Notes: generated from the letters alone by a model not told the origin. 64,000 bases of DNA from Cycas panzhihuaensis (GCA_023213395.1 CM041465.1:124317741-124381740); one strand, 5' to 3'; shown: positions 44,735-56,433, counted from the first letter of the stretch. Numbers and translations: made by a program.

Positions 44735-46110
44735 TTTAAAACAACTTTACCCTCAAAGCTTGTTGATCTCAGGATGTTCTTGGACAAATTGCTCATTCTC
44801 CCAAGTTGCATCTTCTTGTGGGAGTTGTTTCCATTTAATGAGATACTCAATGATTTGCCTGGATTGTAGATGTTGAACTCTTCTATCGATAATGCATTCT
44901 GGAATGAGTTGAAGTCGCCTCTCCGCATTTAATATAGGTAGTTCAATTTGAACTGGTACCTGCTACCCAATGACCCTCTTGAAACATGAAACATGGAAAA
45001 CATTATGGATCCTTGATGGTGGTGGTAAGTCCAAGGCATATGCAACTTCACCAATCTTCTTGAGGATTTTGTGAGCTCCATAAAATCAAGGTCGTAATTT
45101 ATGCTACCCATCGTTTTTGAGAGAGACCTTATACAGTTGCAACCGTAAGTATACACAATCACCTAGTTGGAATGCTCGTTCATTTTGGCCTTTATCTACC
45201 TATTATTTCATTTGATTTTGGGCAAGGTGAAGATTGTTCTTGAGTATCTTGAGGACCTCCGTTGTTTGGTGGATGTGTTCCTTGACTACTTGAATTATGG
45301 CATAATTTTTTAGTGTGGGCAGTTCATGGCCATATAATGTCTAAAATAAAGTCATTCTTGCTAATGCATGATAGGTTGTATTATACAACCATTCTACTAA
45401 GGGAAGTCAATGGTGCCATTGGGCTTGCTTGTCTGAAGCATAACAACAAAGGTATTCTTCAAGGCACTTATTCACCACCTCAGTTTGACTATCTATTTGT
45501 GGATGGTAGGATGAGTTCATGGTCAATTTGGTACCGAGTAGGTGGAAAATTTCTATTTAGAAGTTGTTTGTGAACTTAGGGTCCCGATCACGAGCTATGA
45601 GTTTGGGCATGCCATGCAACCTATGTATCTCCTTTAGAAAGATCTCAGCAATTTACTTTGTTTTATATGTGGCTTGGATGTCATGAAAATGAGCATATTT
45701 GGTTAGTCTATCAACAACCATGAGAATATCATCTCATCCTTTCGACTTGGGCAACCCCACAATGATGTCTATGGAAATTTCTTCCCATCTTTGATTTGGT
45801 ATGGGTGGGGGTTGCAATAGTCTGAGGGCTTTGACTGTTTCTGCCTTATGTCATTGACAAATTTCACATAAGGCCACATATCTATTTACATCCCCTTTTT
45901 GGCCCTTCCAGAAGAAAGATTGTTTTAAGTAGTGGTATGTCTGTAGGAAACCTGAGTGACCTGTTGTTGGGGAAGCATGTGCATCATACAAAATTTGCTC
46001 CTTGAGGCTAGATTGAGAACATATATATATCTTGTTCTTGTACCAAAGGATATTTGTGGACCATGTGTAGTGGGTTGAGTTTGCCCAAATTGACACTTTG
46101 AATTTTTGGC
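44735..46110 (-). pseudogene. Element K: integrase with C-terminal chromodomain
   Basis: Integrase zinc region at 45851-46096 ([28 protein letters not shown]), core at about 45500-45850 (VVDRLTKYAHF, LIARDRDPKFTN, SSYHPQIDSQTEVVNKCLE with D, D, E visible), and a chromodomain near 44760-44900 with EYLIKWKQLPQEDATWENE. Chromodomains of this class (chromoviruses) are thought to direct insertion to heterochromatin. Stops and frame changes are scattered, so no single frame survives. Confidence 0.9.
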
Positions 46111-46760
46111 ATCAAGTTGGTTGTCTACAAGCACCTGTAATGCCTTATCAACATGTTGGAGATGGTCTTCCCAAGTTCGACTGAAAATTAGAATGTCATC
46201 AAAAAAGACTAGCATGAGCTTTCTTAAGTAAGGCCGAAAAAGTTTGTTCATGAGGCCTTGAAAGGTGGTATGGGCATTAGTTAGGCCAAAGGGTATGACT
46301 AAAAATTCATAATGGCCTTCATGTGTATGAAATGTCATCTTGTGAACATCATCTACCTTGATTCTAATTTGTTGGTATCTTGACCTCAAGTCCAATGATG
46401 TGAAGAATGTTGCTCCATGTAGCTCATCTAAGAGTTCATTAATGACCGGCACAAGAAATTTATCCTTGATGGATATCTTATTGAGCTCCCAGTAGTCGAT
46501 GCACGTGAAATGAGCCATCTTTTTCTCTTACTAAAATCACTCGGGCAAAAAAGGTGCTTTTGCTTTCCTTGATAGTGTTGAATTTAAAGAGTTCTTGAAC
46601 TAGTTGTTCAATTTCATTCTTTTGTTGGTAAGGGTACCAATATGGTCAAATACTAGGGGGATTGCTTCCAACTACCAGCTCAATGCCATGATCTCGGAGA
46701 CCATGAGGTATATCTTGAAAGACCTAGTTGTGGCAGTTAAGCACCACTTTTAAGTCAATT
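46111..46760 (-). pseudogene. Element K: RT, with RNase H deleted
   Basis: RT from about 46700 (LFKFNTIKESKSTF) through [47 protein letters not shown] to [17 protein letters not shown]. After [10 protein letters not shown] the sequence jumps, within about 60 bp, to the linker before the integrase zinc region, so the connection domain and RNase H (several hundred bases in relatives) are missing. Confidence 0.9.
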
Positions 46761-48019
46761 GGGATGCCATCATCTTGGAGAACGCCCACCTTTGTTGCAA
46801 GTTCCTGGCCTTCTAGAGCATAACATTTGGCAACGATCCCTGCACCACCCTTTCTAATGAGTCTCTCCATACAATGCAACCTAATGATTTGGGTTGGGCA
46901 AGGAATGATTCCATTCAATTGTTATTTTGTTCTTTCAAAAGTAAATTGGATGAAAATCTCCTGCATATTTAGTTGAATGGTCCCCAATGGATTGAGCCAT
47001 TATACCCCTAATACAACATTGACTCCTCCAATAGGAATGTGATACATGGAGGTGGAGAGTTGGTAGTCACCCATTTGCAATTTGATATTGTGGCATTCCC
47101 CCCAACGAGAGAGTGTCCTGCCATTAGCCACCATAACCTAGAAATTTTTGACAAGATATAGAAAACAATTGAGTTCTTCAACAAGTTTCCAATTAATAAA
47201 ATTGTGGGTGCTGCCCGAATCTATTAAGACTACCACCTTCCTTTTCTTGATGTACCCAACAAGTTTGAGTGTTTATAGGGCCATAGTTCTAGCTAGGGCA
47301 TGCACTAATATGGTAGCAATATCTTCATCTTCCTAGTCTGACAGGTCATGGTCATTATTTTCTAGTTCTGAGGGGACTTCTTCTGTTGATTTGTTGACTT
47401 GGGTATCATCAATAATGAATAAGCATCGTTTAGGACACTTATGCTCCTTGTTCCACTATTCATTACAATAAAAACATAACCCTTTTCAACCAATTTTCAT
47501 CCATTCTTGGGAAGTCATTCGTCGCACACCAGGGACTTGTGATTGTAGTCGCCTTTTTGGAAATGTTCGTGTAAAGGGTCTGGAGGCCTTATTTTTTGCT
47601 TCAATGTGGCAAGCATAGTTGATAGTAGTGGAAATGTTAGCAGGTTTTAGGAATTGCAACTCGTGTATGATGTCATCTCATAACCCACCAATGTAAAACT
47701 CAAGTAATTTGTCTTGGCATAGACCATCAACCCTTGTGGAAAGACGTCAGTATTCTACAATATAAGCCGAAACAGTGCCCTCCTGTCAGACTTTAGCTAA
47801 CTGGTTTAAATGGTCATGATCCCAGGTACTGTCATATTGGGTTGTGAGATCCTTGACAAAACCCTCCCATTGATAACTGAGTCCACTAATTGTTTTCTTA
47901 ACCCATTGGTACCATTGGTAAGGCTCCAGTTCCCTATGCAAAGAGGCGAGCAAAATCTTTTTGTCTATTGAAACTTGGTGAAGAAAAAAGTATTATTCCA
48001 TTTGTGTTACCCAAGTTTG
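46761..48019 (-). pseudogene. Element K: gag core, zinc knuckle and protease
   Basis: From the L insertion point leftward: gag core (SIDKKILLASLHRELEPYQ, YQWEGFVKDLTTQYDST), one knuckle (GLCFYCNE...NKEHKCPKR at 47421-47477), and protease motif VVVLIDSGSTHNFIN (DSGST codons 47207-47221), followed by the protease body (SMYHIPIGGVNVVLGV). Many stops. Confidence 0.85.
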
Positions 48020-48208
48020 TGTTAGATGGAGACATCAAAGATTGATGGAAAATACTCAATTCTTGTTATTGAATCACAATGTATATATATACCACGGGAG
48101 CAACAACCACCTTATAACTATCTAATCTATAGATGACACGTGTCCATCACTTAATTACAACACATTAATGTGTACTTATGTCCTAAGATAAAACATTATA
48201 TTCTAACA
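48020..48208 (-). repeat. 3' LTR of element L (189 bp)
   Basis: On the minus strand starts TGTTAGAATATAATGTTTTATC and ends CTCCATCTAACA. TATATATA at about 48081-48088 is the TATA candidate. Confidence 0.97.
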
Positions 48209-48228
48209 CCCTCTCTTAATGTTTTATC
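48187..48228 (-). promoter_or_regulatory. PPT-spanning inverted repeat of element L
   Basis: On the + strand GATAAAACATTA (48187-48198, in the LTR) and TAATGTTTTATC (48217-48228, pol side) are perfect reverse complements. The PPT (CCCTCTCTTAA on +, 48209-48219) overlaps the inner end of the second arm. The pol stop codon (48224-48226) lies in the pol-side arm. Confidence 0.77.
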
Positions 48229-49011
48229 TAATTAATCCTATTTTATCTCTTAATGTTTGAAATCTTTCTTTCCCCAATGGTTTGGTCAGAATATCTGCAA
48301 TCTGATCATGAGTTGAACAATAGACTAAGTTTATTTCTTTATTTTGCACTTTTTCTCTTATGAAGTGGTGTTGAACTTCAATATGTTTGATTCTAACATG
48401 GAATGCTAGATTCCTGGTCAGCTTGATTGTACTCTGATTGTCACAGTAGAGTGTAGTTGTTATTTCTTGAGGTACATCTAGATCCTTTAGGAATTGTCTA
48501 AGCCAGACTGCTTCAAGCGTTGCACTTACTGCTGACTTGTATTCTGCTTCTGTTGAGGATAATGCTATGGTGGCTTGTTTCTTACAGCTCCAAGAGATTG
48601 GTGAAGAGTCTAGAAAGAAGCAAAAAACACTAGTGGATCTTCTACATTACATCACACCTTGTCTGAATCACAGAAACATGTTAACTGAAGTGATGCTTCT
48701 TTTGGAAAGTTTAACTTTAATTCAATTGTCCCTCTGAGATATCTCAAGATTCTTTTGGTGGCATTCCAATGTCTTATCTTTGGCTTGTGCATGTATCTTG
48801 ATATTAGACTCACAGCATATGAAATATCAGGTCTAGTTGTTGTAAGATAGATAAGACTCCCAACTAGTTGCCTGTACAAGGTTGTATCAAAGCAATGATC
48901 TTCTTCATTTGGAGTTAAATTACAATTTACCTCCATTGGAGTAGAGCAAGGATTGCAGTCTTCCATTCTAAACTTTGTTAGTAGATCCCTGATGTACTTG
49001 CTTTGACACAA
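48224..49011 (-). pseudogene. Element L: RT C-terminus and RNase H
   Basis: RT thumb region at 48720-49011 (YIRDLLTKFRMEDCNPC, TTRPDISYAVSLISRYM), then RNase H with one frame change near 48650, through ALSSTEAEYK-type sequence near 48535, to QIADILTKPLGKERF and DKIGLIR, stop TAA at 48224-48226. RNase H removes the RNA strand during cDNA synthesis. Confidence 0.9.
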
Positions 49012-49026
49012 AGTAACTAAATTGTT

Positions 49027-49692
49027 TTATTGTTGAATTTGAATTCCTGAGTAGAAACTTAGGATTCCGAGATCAGTCATTTTGAATTTACTTCCCAATT
49101 GTTTCTTTATATCTGCTATTAAACCTTCATCATTACATGTGATAAGCATGTCATCAACATAAACTGCTATTATAGTTATTGTTCCATTTTTGTTTTTCTT
49201 GTATAGACTTGAGTCAGAACTGCTTCTTTGGAATCCATTTTTGTAGAGGTAATTATCTAGTTTGACATACCAAGCTCGTGGAGCTTGTTTCAACCCGTAT
49301 AGTGCCTTTTTTAATTTGCAAACTAAATGTTCTTGCCCATCTTTGATATAACCTTCAGGCTGAGACATATTAACTTCTTCTTCAATTTCTCCATTCAATA
49401 AGGCACTCTTGACATCTAGTTGATATATTTTCCAATTTTTATATGCCGCTATAGCTATGATTGTTCTGACAGTATTCAACTTAGCCACTGGAGAGAAAGT
49501 TTCTTCATAGTCTATGCCCGTTGTCTGTGTGTACCCTTTTGCAACTAACCTGGCTTTGCGTTTTTCTATTTGTCCATCTGGTCTTCTTTTAATTTTATAA
49601 ACCCACTTGCAACCTACAATTGATTTGTTAGAAGGTAGCTCAACTAGCTCCCAGGTTTGATTTTTGATGGTGGAGTCCAATTCAGCATCCAT
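49027..49692 (-). pseudogene. Element L: RT
   Basis: An open 221-codon block covering RT fingers and palm: QTWELVELPSNKSIVGCKW, YEETFSPVAKLNTV, LDVKSALLNGEIEEEV, GLKQAPRAWYVKLDNYL and the catalytic YVDDMLITCND (YVDD codons 49150-49161), ending at QQ* (49027-49029). It is split from the neighbouring blocks by that stop and by frame changes near 49850. Confidence 0.94.
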
Positions 49693-49977
49693 GGCTTTCC
49701 TCCATTCGAAATACCTTTTAGCTTCTGTGAAAGACTGTGGTTCAACATTGCAAATTAGAGCCTTTGGTCTTTGGCTCCTTGTTCTGTGAGGCAGGATTTC
49801 TCCTTTGTTTTCTTCTAAAGTCTTGAGATAACATGTTGGTAATTTCTTTTAATTTTTGCCTTCAATTTCTATGGTACCCTCGGCAATTTCCAAAGTTGAA
49901 CCAATGCTTGAGTCCTATATGGTCTCTTCAGAAATTTCTTCAGTGATAACACTGGGTTCTTCTTCTTCTATATGATA

Positions 49978-50895
49978 TTATGGAAACATTTGAGGTGTCA
50001 TTTCAAGTATTTGAGTACCACTGGTATTCTCTTCTTTGTCTTCTTCATTGAAGACAACATCTCGACTTACATAGATTTTGTTGGTTAAAGGATCAATGCA
50101 CTTATATGCTTTTGAATTTTTGTTGTATCCTATCATGATGCATTCAAAGCTTTTTGCATCCAATTTCGTCCTTTTTTTATCTGGAATATGAACAAAGGCT
50201 TGGCTGTCGAACACTTTCAAGTGGCTTATGTCTGGTTTTCTCCCTGTCCATGCTTCTTCTGGAGTAGATTGATTTACTACTTTAGTCAGACTCCTATTCA
50301 AAAGATAACATGCTATACTAACAGCTTCGGCCCAATAGGTTTTGGAGACATTTTTTGCATGTATCATACTTTGTGCCATTTCCATGATGACTCGATTTTT
50401 TCTTTCTGCAACTCCATTGGATTGAAGCGTATATGGAGTTGTGAACTGTCTCTGTATTCCTCTGTTTTTATAGTATTCCAGAAATTCTTTGGAAATGTAT
50501 TCACCACCTCTATCTGATCTTATGCACTTAATTTTGGCATTGCTTTCTAGTTCAGTTTCTGCTTTGAATTCTTTAAATGCATCAAGAGCTTCGAATTTTG
50601 TATGCAAAAAATAGATCTAGATTTTCCTGGTGAAGTCATCTATGAAGGTGAGAAAGCATCTTTTCCCATTAATTGAGTGTGGAGTGATGGGTCCACAGAG
50701 ATCAGTGTGTATTAACTCCAATTTTTCTTTGGCTCGCCACTTGCTTTCTTGAAAAGGTAGTCTATGTTGTTTGCTAGACTGACAACTTTTACAAACAAAG
50801 TTATTTGATGTAATATGAGGTAATCCAATCACCATATTTTTCCTTTCCATATTTTTTAGTTTTCTATGGGAAGATGACCATACTTGAAGTGCCAT
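49978..50895 (-). pseudogene. Element L: integrase
   Basis: Zinc-region end and core start at 50617-50895 (CKSCQSSKQHRLPFQESKW, HTDLCGPITPHS, FIDDFTRKI), then a stop and the main block at 49978-50607 (RSDRGGEYISKEFLEYY, QSNGVAERKNRVIMEMAQS, YWAEAVSIACYLLNRS, FECIMIGYNKNSKAYKCID). The catalytic D, D and E are all present. One stop (50617-50619 region) splits it. Confidence 0.93.
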
Positions 50896-51345
50896 ATTTT
50901 ATCATTATTGCTTATAGCAATACATGCTTTTCATCAGGTAGAACAGGGTGTAAGAGCAGCCTGTATAAGTCATTGCTTTCAACCCCTTTGGCAATTACAT
51001 TCCCATTGTTCTTCATGTCAAAAATATAGCAAAAACCCTTTTCATCAAAAAAGGTACATAATCCTTTCTTTTTCAGTTGAGAAACTGAGAGAAGATTAAT
51101 TTTTAGATCTGGTACAAAAAGAACATCACCTATTTTTTCAATCTTGTCTTTGACCTTGACTACAATTGTCCCAACTCCTTTGGTTTTGAGAGAATATTTA
51201 TCTCCAAGCTCCACAGATTTGTTTGTAGTGTAAGGTCGCAAATCTTCGAACCATTCCTCTTGACTAGTCATGTGACTTGAAGCTCCAGAATCGATGTACC
51301 AAACATCTTTATCCTACTGATTTGTTGTTAGAGCAACAACAAAAG
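50896..51345 (-). pseudogene. Element L: protease
   Basis: VWYIDSGASSHMTSQEEWF with intact DSGA codons at 51281-51292, then VELGDKYSLKTKGVGTI and LKINLLSVSQLKKKGLC, the usual copia protease to pre-integrase region. The open block is 50912-51271. Confidence 0.9.
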
Positions 51346-52285
51346 CTATTGCTTCTTCTTCTTCATCTTGGTCGTCATTTTCACTCTGTTCTTTGTTGTA
51401 ATTTCCCATTGGTTTCTTCCCTCTTTGAACATCTGCTTTCTTACACTGAAATGGATAATGCCCAGATTGGCCACAATGATAACATTTATCAAAGGCTTTG
51501 CAAGAGCTAGCAAAGTGACCTGTCTTACCACAACTGTAGCATATTTTGGGAATGATGCTTCAGCCTCTTCCCCTTGAGTCTTGCCATCATCCTCGTGATG
51601 TGCCATGGGTTTCAGGAGTTTTACCTCTTCCCCTACTTCGACCTCTGGAACCTAGGTTTAATCTAGAAGCGAAGGCGTCCTCGAGTTCTGCTACATCTTC
51701 ATATCTTTTATTTCTTTGTTCTTGTTGTAAGATCAGTCTTGTTAGAGTATCCAAAGACATTGTTGCTATTTGATTGGCACTGGCAATGGTATTAATTGTA
51801 ACATCGAACAACCTGGGTAACTTGCTGATCACAAGTTCTACCAATTCACGTTCTGTGAGAGGGTCACCGGCACTGGTAAGATTGTTTCTTAGAGAGATTC
51901 TTTTATGTAGAAATTCGGTGATAGTCTCAGTCTCCTTCATTTGGAGATTAAACAATTCACCCTTGAGAGCTATTATTTTGGCTTTATTCTTTTGACCATA
52001 CATATTCTGCAGGTATTGCCAGATACTAGCAGTTGAATACAAATTTTCAATATAAATGAGAAGCGGGTCAGAAATTGATAATTTCAAGATGATGACCCCA
52101 ACACTATCCCTTTCTTCCCAATTTGATTGTGCAGCCCCTACATCTTTTGGTTTTGTTTCATTCCCTATGGCAATTTGCCATGCATTTTTGGCACTAAGCA
52201 GAGTCTCAACTTTAATTTTCCAGATATGACAGTTGCTATCAGTAATTTTGTCATTATCGGACAATGCAAGGACTGAAGATGCCAT
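51346..52285 (-). pseudogene. Element L: gag
   Basis: Starts MASSVLALSDNDKITD at 52285 and stays open for 232 codons to 51587: capsid core (IWQYLQNMYGQKNKAKIIAL, FDVTINTIASANQIATMSL) and an RG-rich tail (GSRGRSRGRGKTPE). A stop at 51587-51589 interrupts before the nucleocapsid part, where two CCHC knuckles (YSCGKTGHFASSC-like and CYHCGQSGHYPFQC) lie at about 51420-51545. Gag protein packages the element RNA. Confidence 0.94.
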
Positions 52286-52964
52286 TGCTGAACTCAGAGA
52301 TAAATTTCTAAAACCCTAGACCGTACTTATGTACAAATTTCTGTACGGTACAGAAAGTGTACGGATAGGTACAAAAAATACCTCAAAAGAAAGCTAAAGC
52401 TAAGGCGACTCCAAATCTGTGATTAGTTTTTCATTTTGACTTCAGATCAAGGAGAAAAACTGCCTCGAAGAATATGATCGACGGCTAGGTCAAGAGGGAA
52501 AATCACTCAAAAATGGGAAAAAAATGCCACGAATCCAGACGAAATTGCTCAATGAGGGATGCAATGCAGAGATAAGGAGTCCTAGAGAAATTTTGACCAG
52601 AAATTGTGAAAATTTTGAGAGAAAAATCACTGACAAGGGTAGACCCACGCAGACCTGAAAATGGGCGAAAAGTGCCTCAAAAGTTCTTTAGATGAACTCG
52701 CTCCAGAAGAGAAATATGCTCAGGATGTCCAGATCTATAATCTAGCCAAGTTTGGTCTCGATCAAAGAACTTGAAATTTTACATTTATGCGATTATGCGG
52801 ATCCGTACTTGACTGGAGCAACTTCAGACACACTCTCTACAAACTTCTTTGAGTTTCGCCTTGACTTTAAATCTTTGTCTAAACACCTCCTTGTGTGCTT
52901 CTTGAAGATTCCCTTCAATCTGACATTCAGTTGGCAAAGTCTTTCTATTGTAACAGGATGGCCT
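52286..52964 (-). other. Leader of element L
   Basis: About 680 bp between PBS and gag. A cluster of GTAC-containing motifs (CCGTAC, TGTACGGTAC, TGTACGG) lies at 52320-52365, close to the gag start. No coding sequence is supported. Confidence 0.6.
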
Positions 52965-52976
52965 GCTCTAATACCA
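52965..52976 (-). other. Primer-binding site of element L
   Basis: Minus strand TGGTATTAGAGC, one change from the Met-tRNA consensus, directly after the LTR. Confidence 0.9.
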
Positions 52977-53165
52977 TGTTAGATGGAGACATCAGAGATT
53001 GATGGAAAATACTCAATTCTTGTTATTGAATCACAATGTATATATATAGAACGGGAGCAACAACCACCTTATAACTATCTAATCTATAGATGACACGTGT
53101 CCATCACTTAATTACAACACATTAATGTGTACTTATGTCCTAAGATAAAACATTATATTCTAATA
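52977..53165 (-). repeat. 5' LTR of element L (189 bp)
   Basis: Same as 48020-48208 but with 4 substitutions; the LTR start (right end on +) reads TAATA where the other reads TAACA. TSD GTTTG follows at 53166-53170. Confidence 0.97.
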
Positions 53166-53398
53166 GTTTGCACATTTATGCCATTGAATTTCTTGATTTC
53201 AACTTTGGGAAGGCAGTTGGGTCGAAAGCGTTGATTGTCATGATCTTCAACATCCCTATTGAAATGGTCGTCACCTGTGTGAGCATTGCCCTTGAATTCA
53301 ATCTTTTCCTTGGATTTTTTACAATTATCTTCTTCTTGGGTATGTTTCATAGTTGTTAACTCGAGCATTAAACTTTCAAATTTTTCAAGGAAGTCCAT
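53166..53398 (-). pseudogene. Element K: gag N-terminal fragment
   Basis: Starts MDFLEKFESLMLELTTM at 53398 and reads through a charged region (DDHFNRDVEDHDNQRF) to LPKVEIKKFNGIN, the usual gypsy gag core entry, where L is inserted. The remainder continues at 48019. Confidence 0.8.
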
Positions 53399-54872
53399 TT
53401 AGATATGTTGCATGTCTCCTCGAAATTGGGTGACCGCATTATTGAGCTCGAGTCCAGTTAGGGCTCACCTTAGGGGCCATCTGGTTCCCAGACCAAGATG
53501 GAACCCTAGTTGGTAAATATGAATGAAGGGATTTGATGGGGTGTCTATATATTGTTTATCCCCAAAAGTTGTAACTAGGGGTGCCTATATGCAGTTTAAC
53601 CCCAATTCTTTACAACAAAGGAATGTGAAAGGATCCTTTTTTTTTTTTTTTTTGGAAAAGGGTTTGAAACTCTATTTTAAGTTTGGAAGTAAAGGAAGGT
53701 GAGGGCAATCTAGCCACTGAATGAGGAGTTGTATGAGCTTCTTATAGATTTTTGGATCTCTTGGTTGGGTTCAAATCCTTGAAAGGTGAAATTCTCCGAC
53801 TTTCACAAAAAAATGGTAATGTGGCCAGAGAGGGTCTTTGGTCTGAAATTATGAGAGGCTTCTAGTTCTAATTTTGGAGGGAAATCGAGTTGTTGTTGAT
53901 GAGTTATGATCTTAAGAAGAAAAAAATTTGAAATTGAAAAATTTTGAAAGTTTGTTATAGAATTTAGGCAAGAGTCATCAAGGGAGCTTCTGTACGAATT
54001 GGTGTTTTGGATGGTCCCTTTAAGTTTGAAATTAAACTGAGCTCCTGGTAGTGAGCTGCTTATGATGAACCAACTGACTAACTAGGTGTGCATAGACTAC
54101 TGACTGACTGACTGGGTACACTAGGTCTAGGGATTGTCTAGTTTGCAGGTCCCTCTATGGTCTCGTTGTTGAAGCAAGGGTATGTGAGGAGTAGCTTCCT
54201 GACATTAACTGCTAGCCGATGCACTGCAAGTTATAGATGGTCCACAGGTTTCTTATGGTTACCTGTACTAGGAAATCCTACCTAGGCGGGTCCTCCTATA
54301 TACCTGCAAATATGTGGAGGCACAATTCCATAGCCGAGTTCCATCCAAGGCTTGATTCAAGAGTGTGATCTCCAGTCCTTCATGCACGGGCGTATATCCA
54401 CATACGCTTAACCCAACACAACGAACCCTTATGATGTTTAAAGACCCCCATCACAAGGTCTCTATCTAAATGAGAAAAAAAAAATTGCCCGATGACAGTG
54501 TCAGGGTAGTTGCCTGATTATAATGTAGACTACCCCCAGAATGTAAAAGTAAAGAAAAAAACTAAAAAGAGAATGAAAATTGATGGAAATGAAAATTGAC
54601 AAAACCAATTTAATACCTTTGACTCTCCCATTGGTCGTGGAGCAATTGCTTTAATACCACTTGGAATGAACCATTACACCAAAACCTCAAGGTGTTAGTG
54701 AAGACTACCCAAGTGTGTAACACTACCTCCCCCACAAGGTGTCAATGTCCCGACGACCCACTCTCGGTGACCTATGCCTAGTAATTTCACACCTTATCGG
54801 GTCCCAGGTGAACGCTTATATGTCAGCGTTCTACCGAGGTTTCCCCCTCTGAGAATCAAACCTGTGACCTTA
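53399..54872 (-). other. Leader of element K
   Basis: About 1.5 kb between PBS and gag with no supported coding sequence. Contains a T19 run at 53637-53655 (A19 in element orientation). Confidence 0.55.
53637..53655. repeat. T19 homopolymer
   Basis: Uninterrupted run of 19 T in the leader of K. Confidence 0.95.
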
Positions 54873-54884
54873 GCTCTAATACCA
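54873..54884 (-). other. Primer-binding site of element K
   Basis: Minus strand TGGTATTAGAGC, Met-tRNA type, two bases from the LTR end. Confidence 0.88.
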
Positions 54885-54886
54885 TT

Positions 54887-55164
54887 TGGTAGGGTACCGC
54901 TCCTTCAATGACAAGCAATACACAAATAGTACCAAAATGAGAGCACATGTATTGCAATACCCTTTGAGGGGGCAAACTCCTAGTTACATACAATAATAAT
55001 GATTTTCAAAGGTAGCCCACTCTAAGGATTATATGAATATATATATAGGCTCTATGGCCACTACACAACCTCCCACTTATGCATGTGGGATATTAAGAAG
55101 AAAAAAGAAGCAGAAGATATAAGAGAAGATAAGAGAAGTTAACTTAGGGGTTGGTTCCCTAACA
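54887..55164 (-). repeat. 5' LTR of element K (278 bp)
   Basis: On the minus strand starts TGTTAGGGAACCAACCCC and ends TACCCTACCA. TATATATATAGG near 55038-55050 is the TATA candidate. Aligns with 44458-44723 with substitutions and small indels. Confidence 0.92.
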
Positions 55165-56433
55165 AGATAGGAGGATTGGAGCTTTGCAACAACCGACCGA
55201 TAGTATGGTTCGAGCGTGTGACATTCAAATGCAGAGGAAGTCCATTAATAAAGATGATAATCTTTGGAGTATAGTTGCAAGTCTGTGGATCTCTACGTAG
55301 GAGGAGTTGCCTGTGCATCTCTTTGGAAAATAGTGAGAAGGATGGCCATTCATGCCATACTAATGAGACTATGTGGATGGAGATAAGATGTGCAACCGTG
55401 AAGTAGCCATAGCTGAGATGGAGTGGTGCCTGACCCTTGACAGAAGAAGATCTGAGCTACAATTTGAGAGGAATAACGTGTGAAGATATCATAACTACTG
55501 CAACTCAATTGTGAAAGCTTGACACGCCCACCATGAAAGAGATGCATATCGATCATGGATCATGGAGAGAGAGTTGAATCAGGAATGTAGATGAGGAATT
55601 CGATCATTTTTTATTGATTTTATTTGGTTTTTCTTTATCACCTAGTTCGCTCATATTAGAATGCACAAAAGGAGGAGATTTTGATCTTGAAATAAAAAAA
55701 TTTGCAAAGGTTGAGCTTCATGTGATTGGATTGGATATTGGTTTGGAGTCCAAAAGCCTCCAACAGGTTAAGTCATGGTCATATGGAGATTAGTATATGA
55801 CTTGGACCTATTCATAAAAGGGGTTTACCTTTATTTTTGCCCAATTTCACTTTTGTGATAACATACTTGCATTGTTTCTTTGATATCTCTTCACTAAAAT
55901 ATTGGATCGACGTGTCGTCAAGTACTTTAGCTTTGTTATTTCATCACAGTCAAAATGAGCTATGATATGACATATTTTGAGTTTGATGTCAGGCAGTTTT
56001 TGATCAAGGAAAGCAAGTTTACTATATAGACTCAAAATCCTTGAGGTTCTAAAGAACCCATGTTGATTAAAAATACTTGATGAGAGAGTTATTTTTTGGT
56101 TCTTACGAAGTCACATCCTATACTACTAGTATTTGTATGATCTATGTTTTTAAGCAAACAAGCAGGTTGCATGGAAGAATCTTGAAGAGCTCAGAGTTTG
56201 AGACTTCAAGCATAATTGTCTATTGATCGATAGATGATTGGTGAACCTTGTAATCACAAGATTGGGTGGTTGTATGTTGAAAGCAGGCTATGACAGTGTT
56301 GTTGATAGAGAATGAAGCCATTTGGTGAAAGCTTCAAGAAGGAAAGAAGCTGCTATTAAATCCCATTTAACAAGAGGTGGGATCCACTTACTACTCTTGA
56401 TTTCAACTTATTGACTGGCTAGGTAGTTCAACC
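55165..56433. other. Unassigned sequence between K and J
   Basis: No LTR, retroelement domain, RNA gene or convincing exon recognised on either strand. Short open frames such as 55350-55556 have no family resemblance. This may be old host or element sequence into which J and K inserted. Confidence 0.5.

Larger units (their letters stand above)
48020..53165 (-). mobile_element. Element L: complete Ty1/copia, best preserved
   Basis: LTRs of 189 bp at 48020-48208 (3') and 52977-53165 (5') with 4 differences, flanked by TSD GTTTG (48015-48019, 53166-53170). Length 5146 bp. It is inserted in gag of K. Long open segments cover gag (232 codons), protease, integrase (209 codons) and RT (221 codons), separated by few stops or frame changes. 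The candidate here most likely to have relatives that are still active. Confidence 0.97.
44458..55164 (-). mobile_element. Element K: chromodomain Ty3/gypsy, interrupted by L
   Basis: Minus-strand gypsy with LTRs 44458-44723 (3', 266 bp) and 54887-55164 (5', 278 bp). Gag, protease, RT, integrase and a C-terminal chromodomain are recognisable; RNase H is deleted. Element L (48020-53165) is inserted in gag. The flanks (AAATG left, AGATA right) do not form an obvious TSD, which may mean decay or recombination between elements. Confidence 0.9.
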
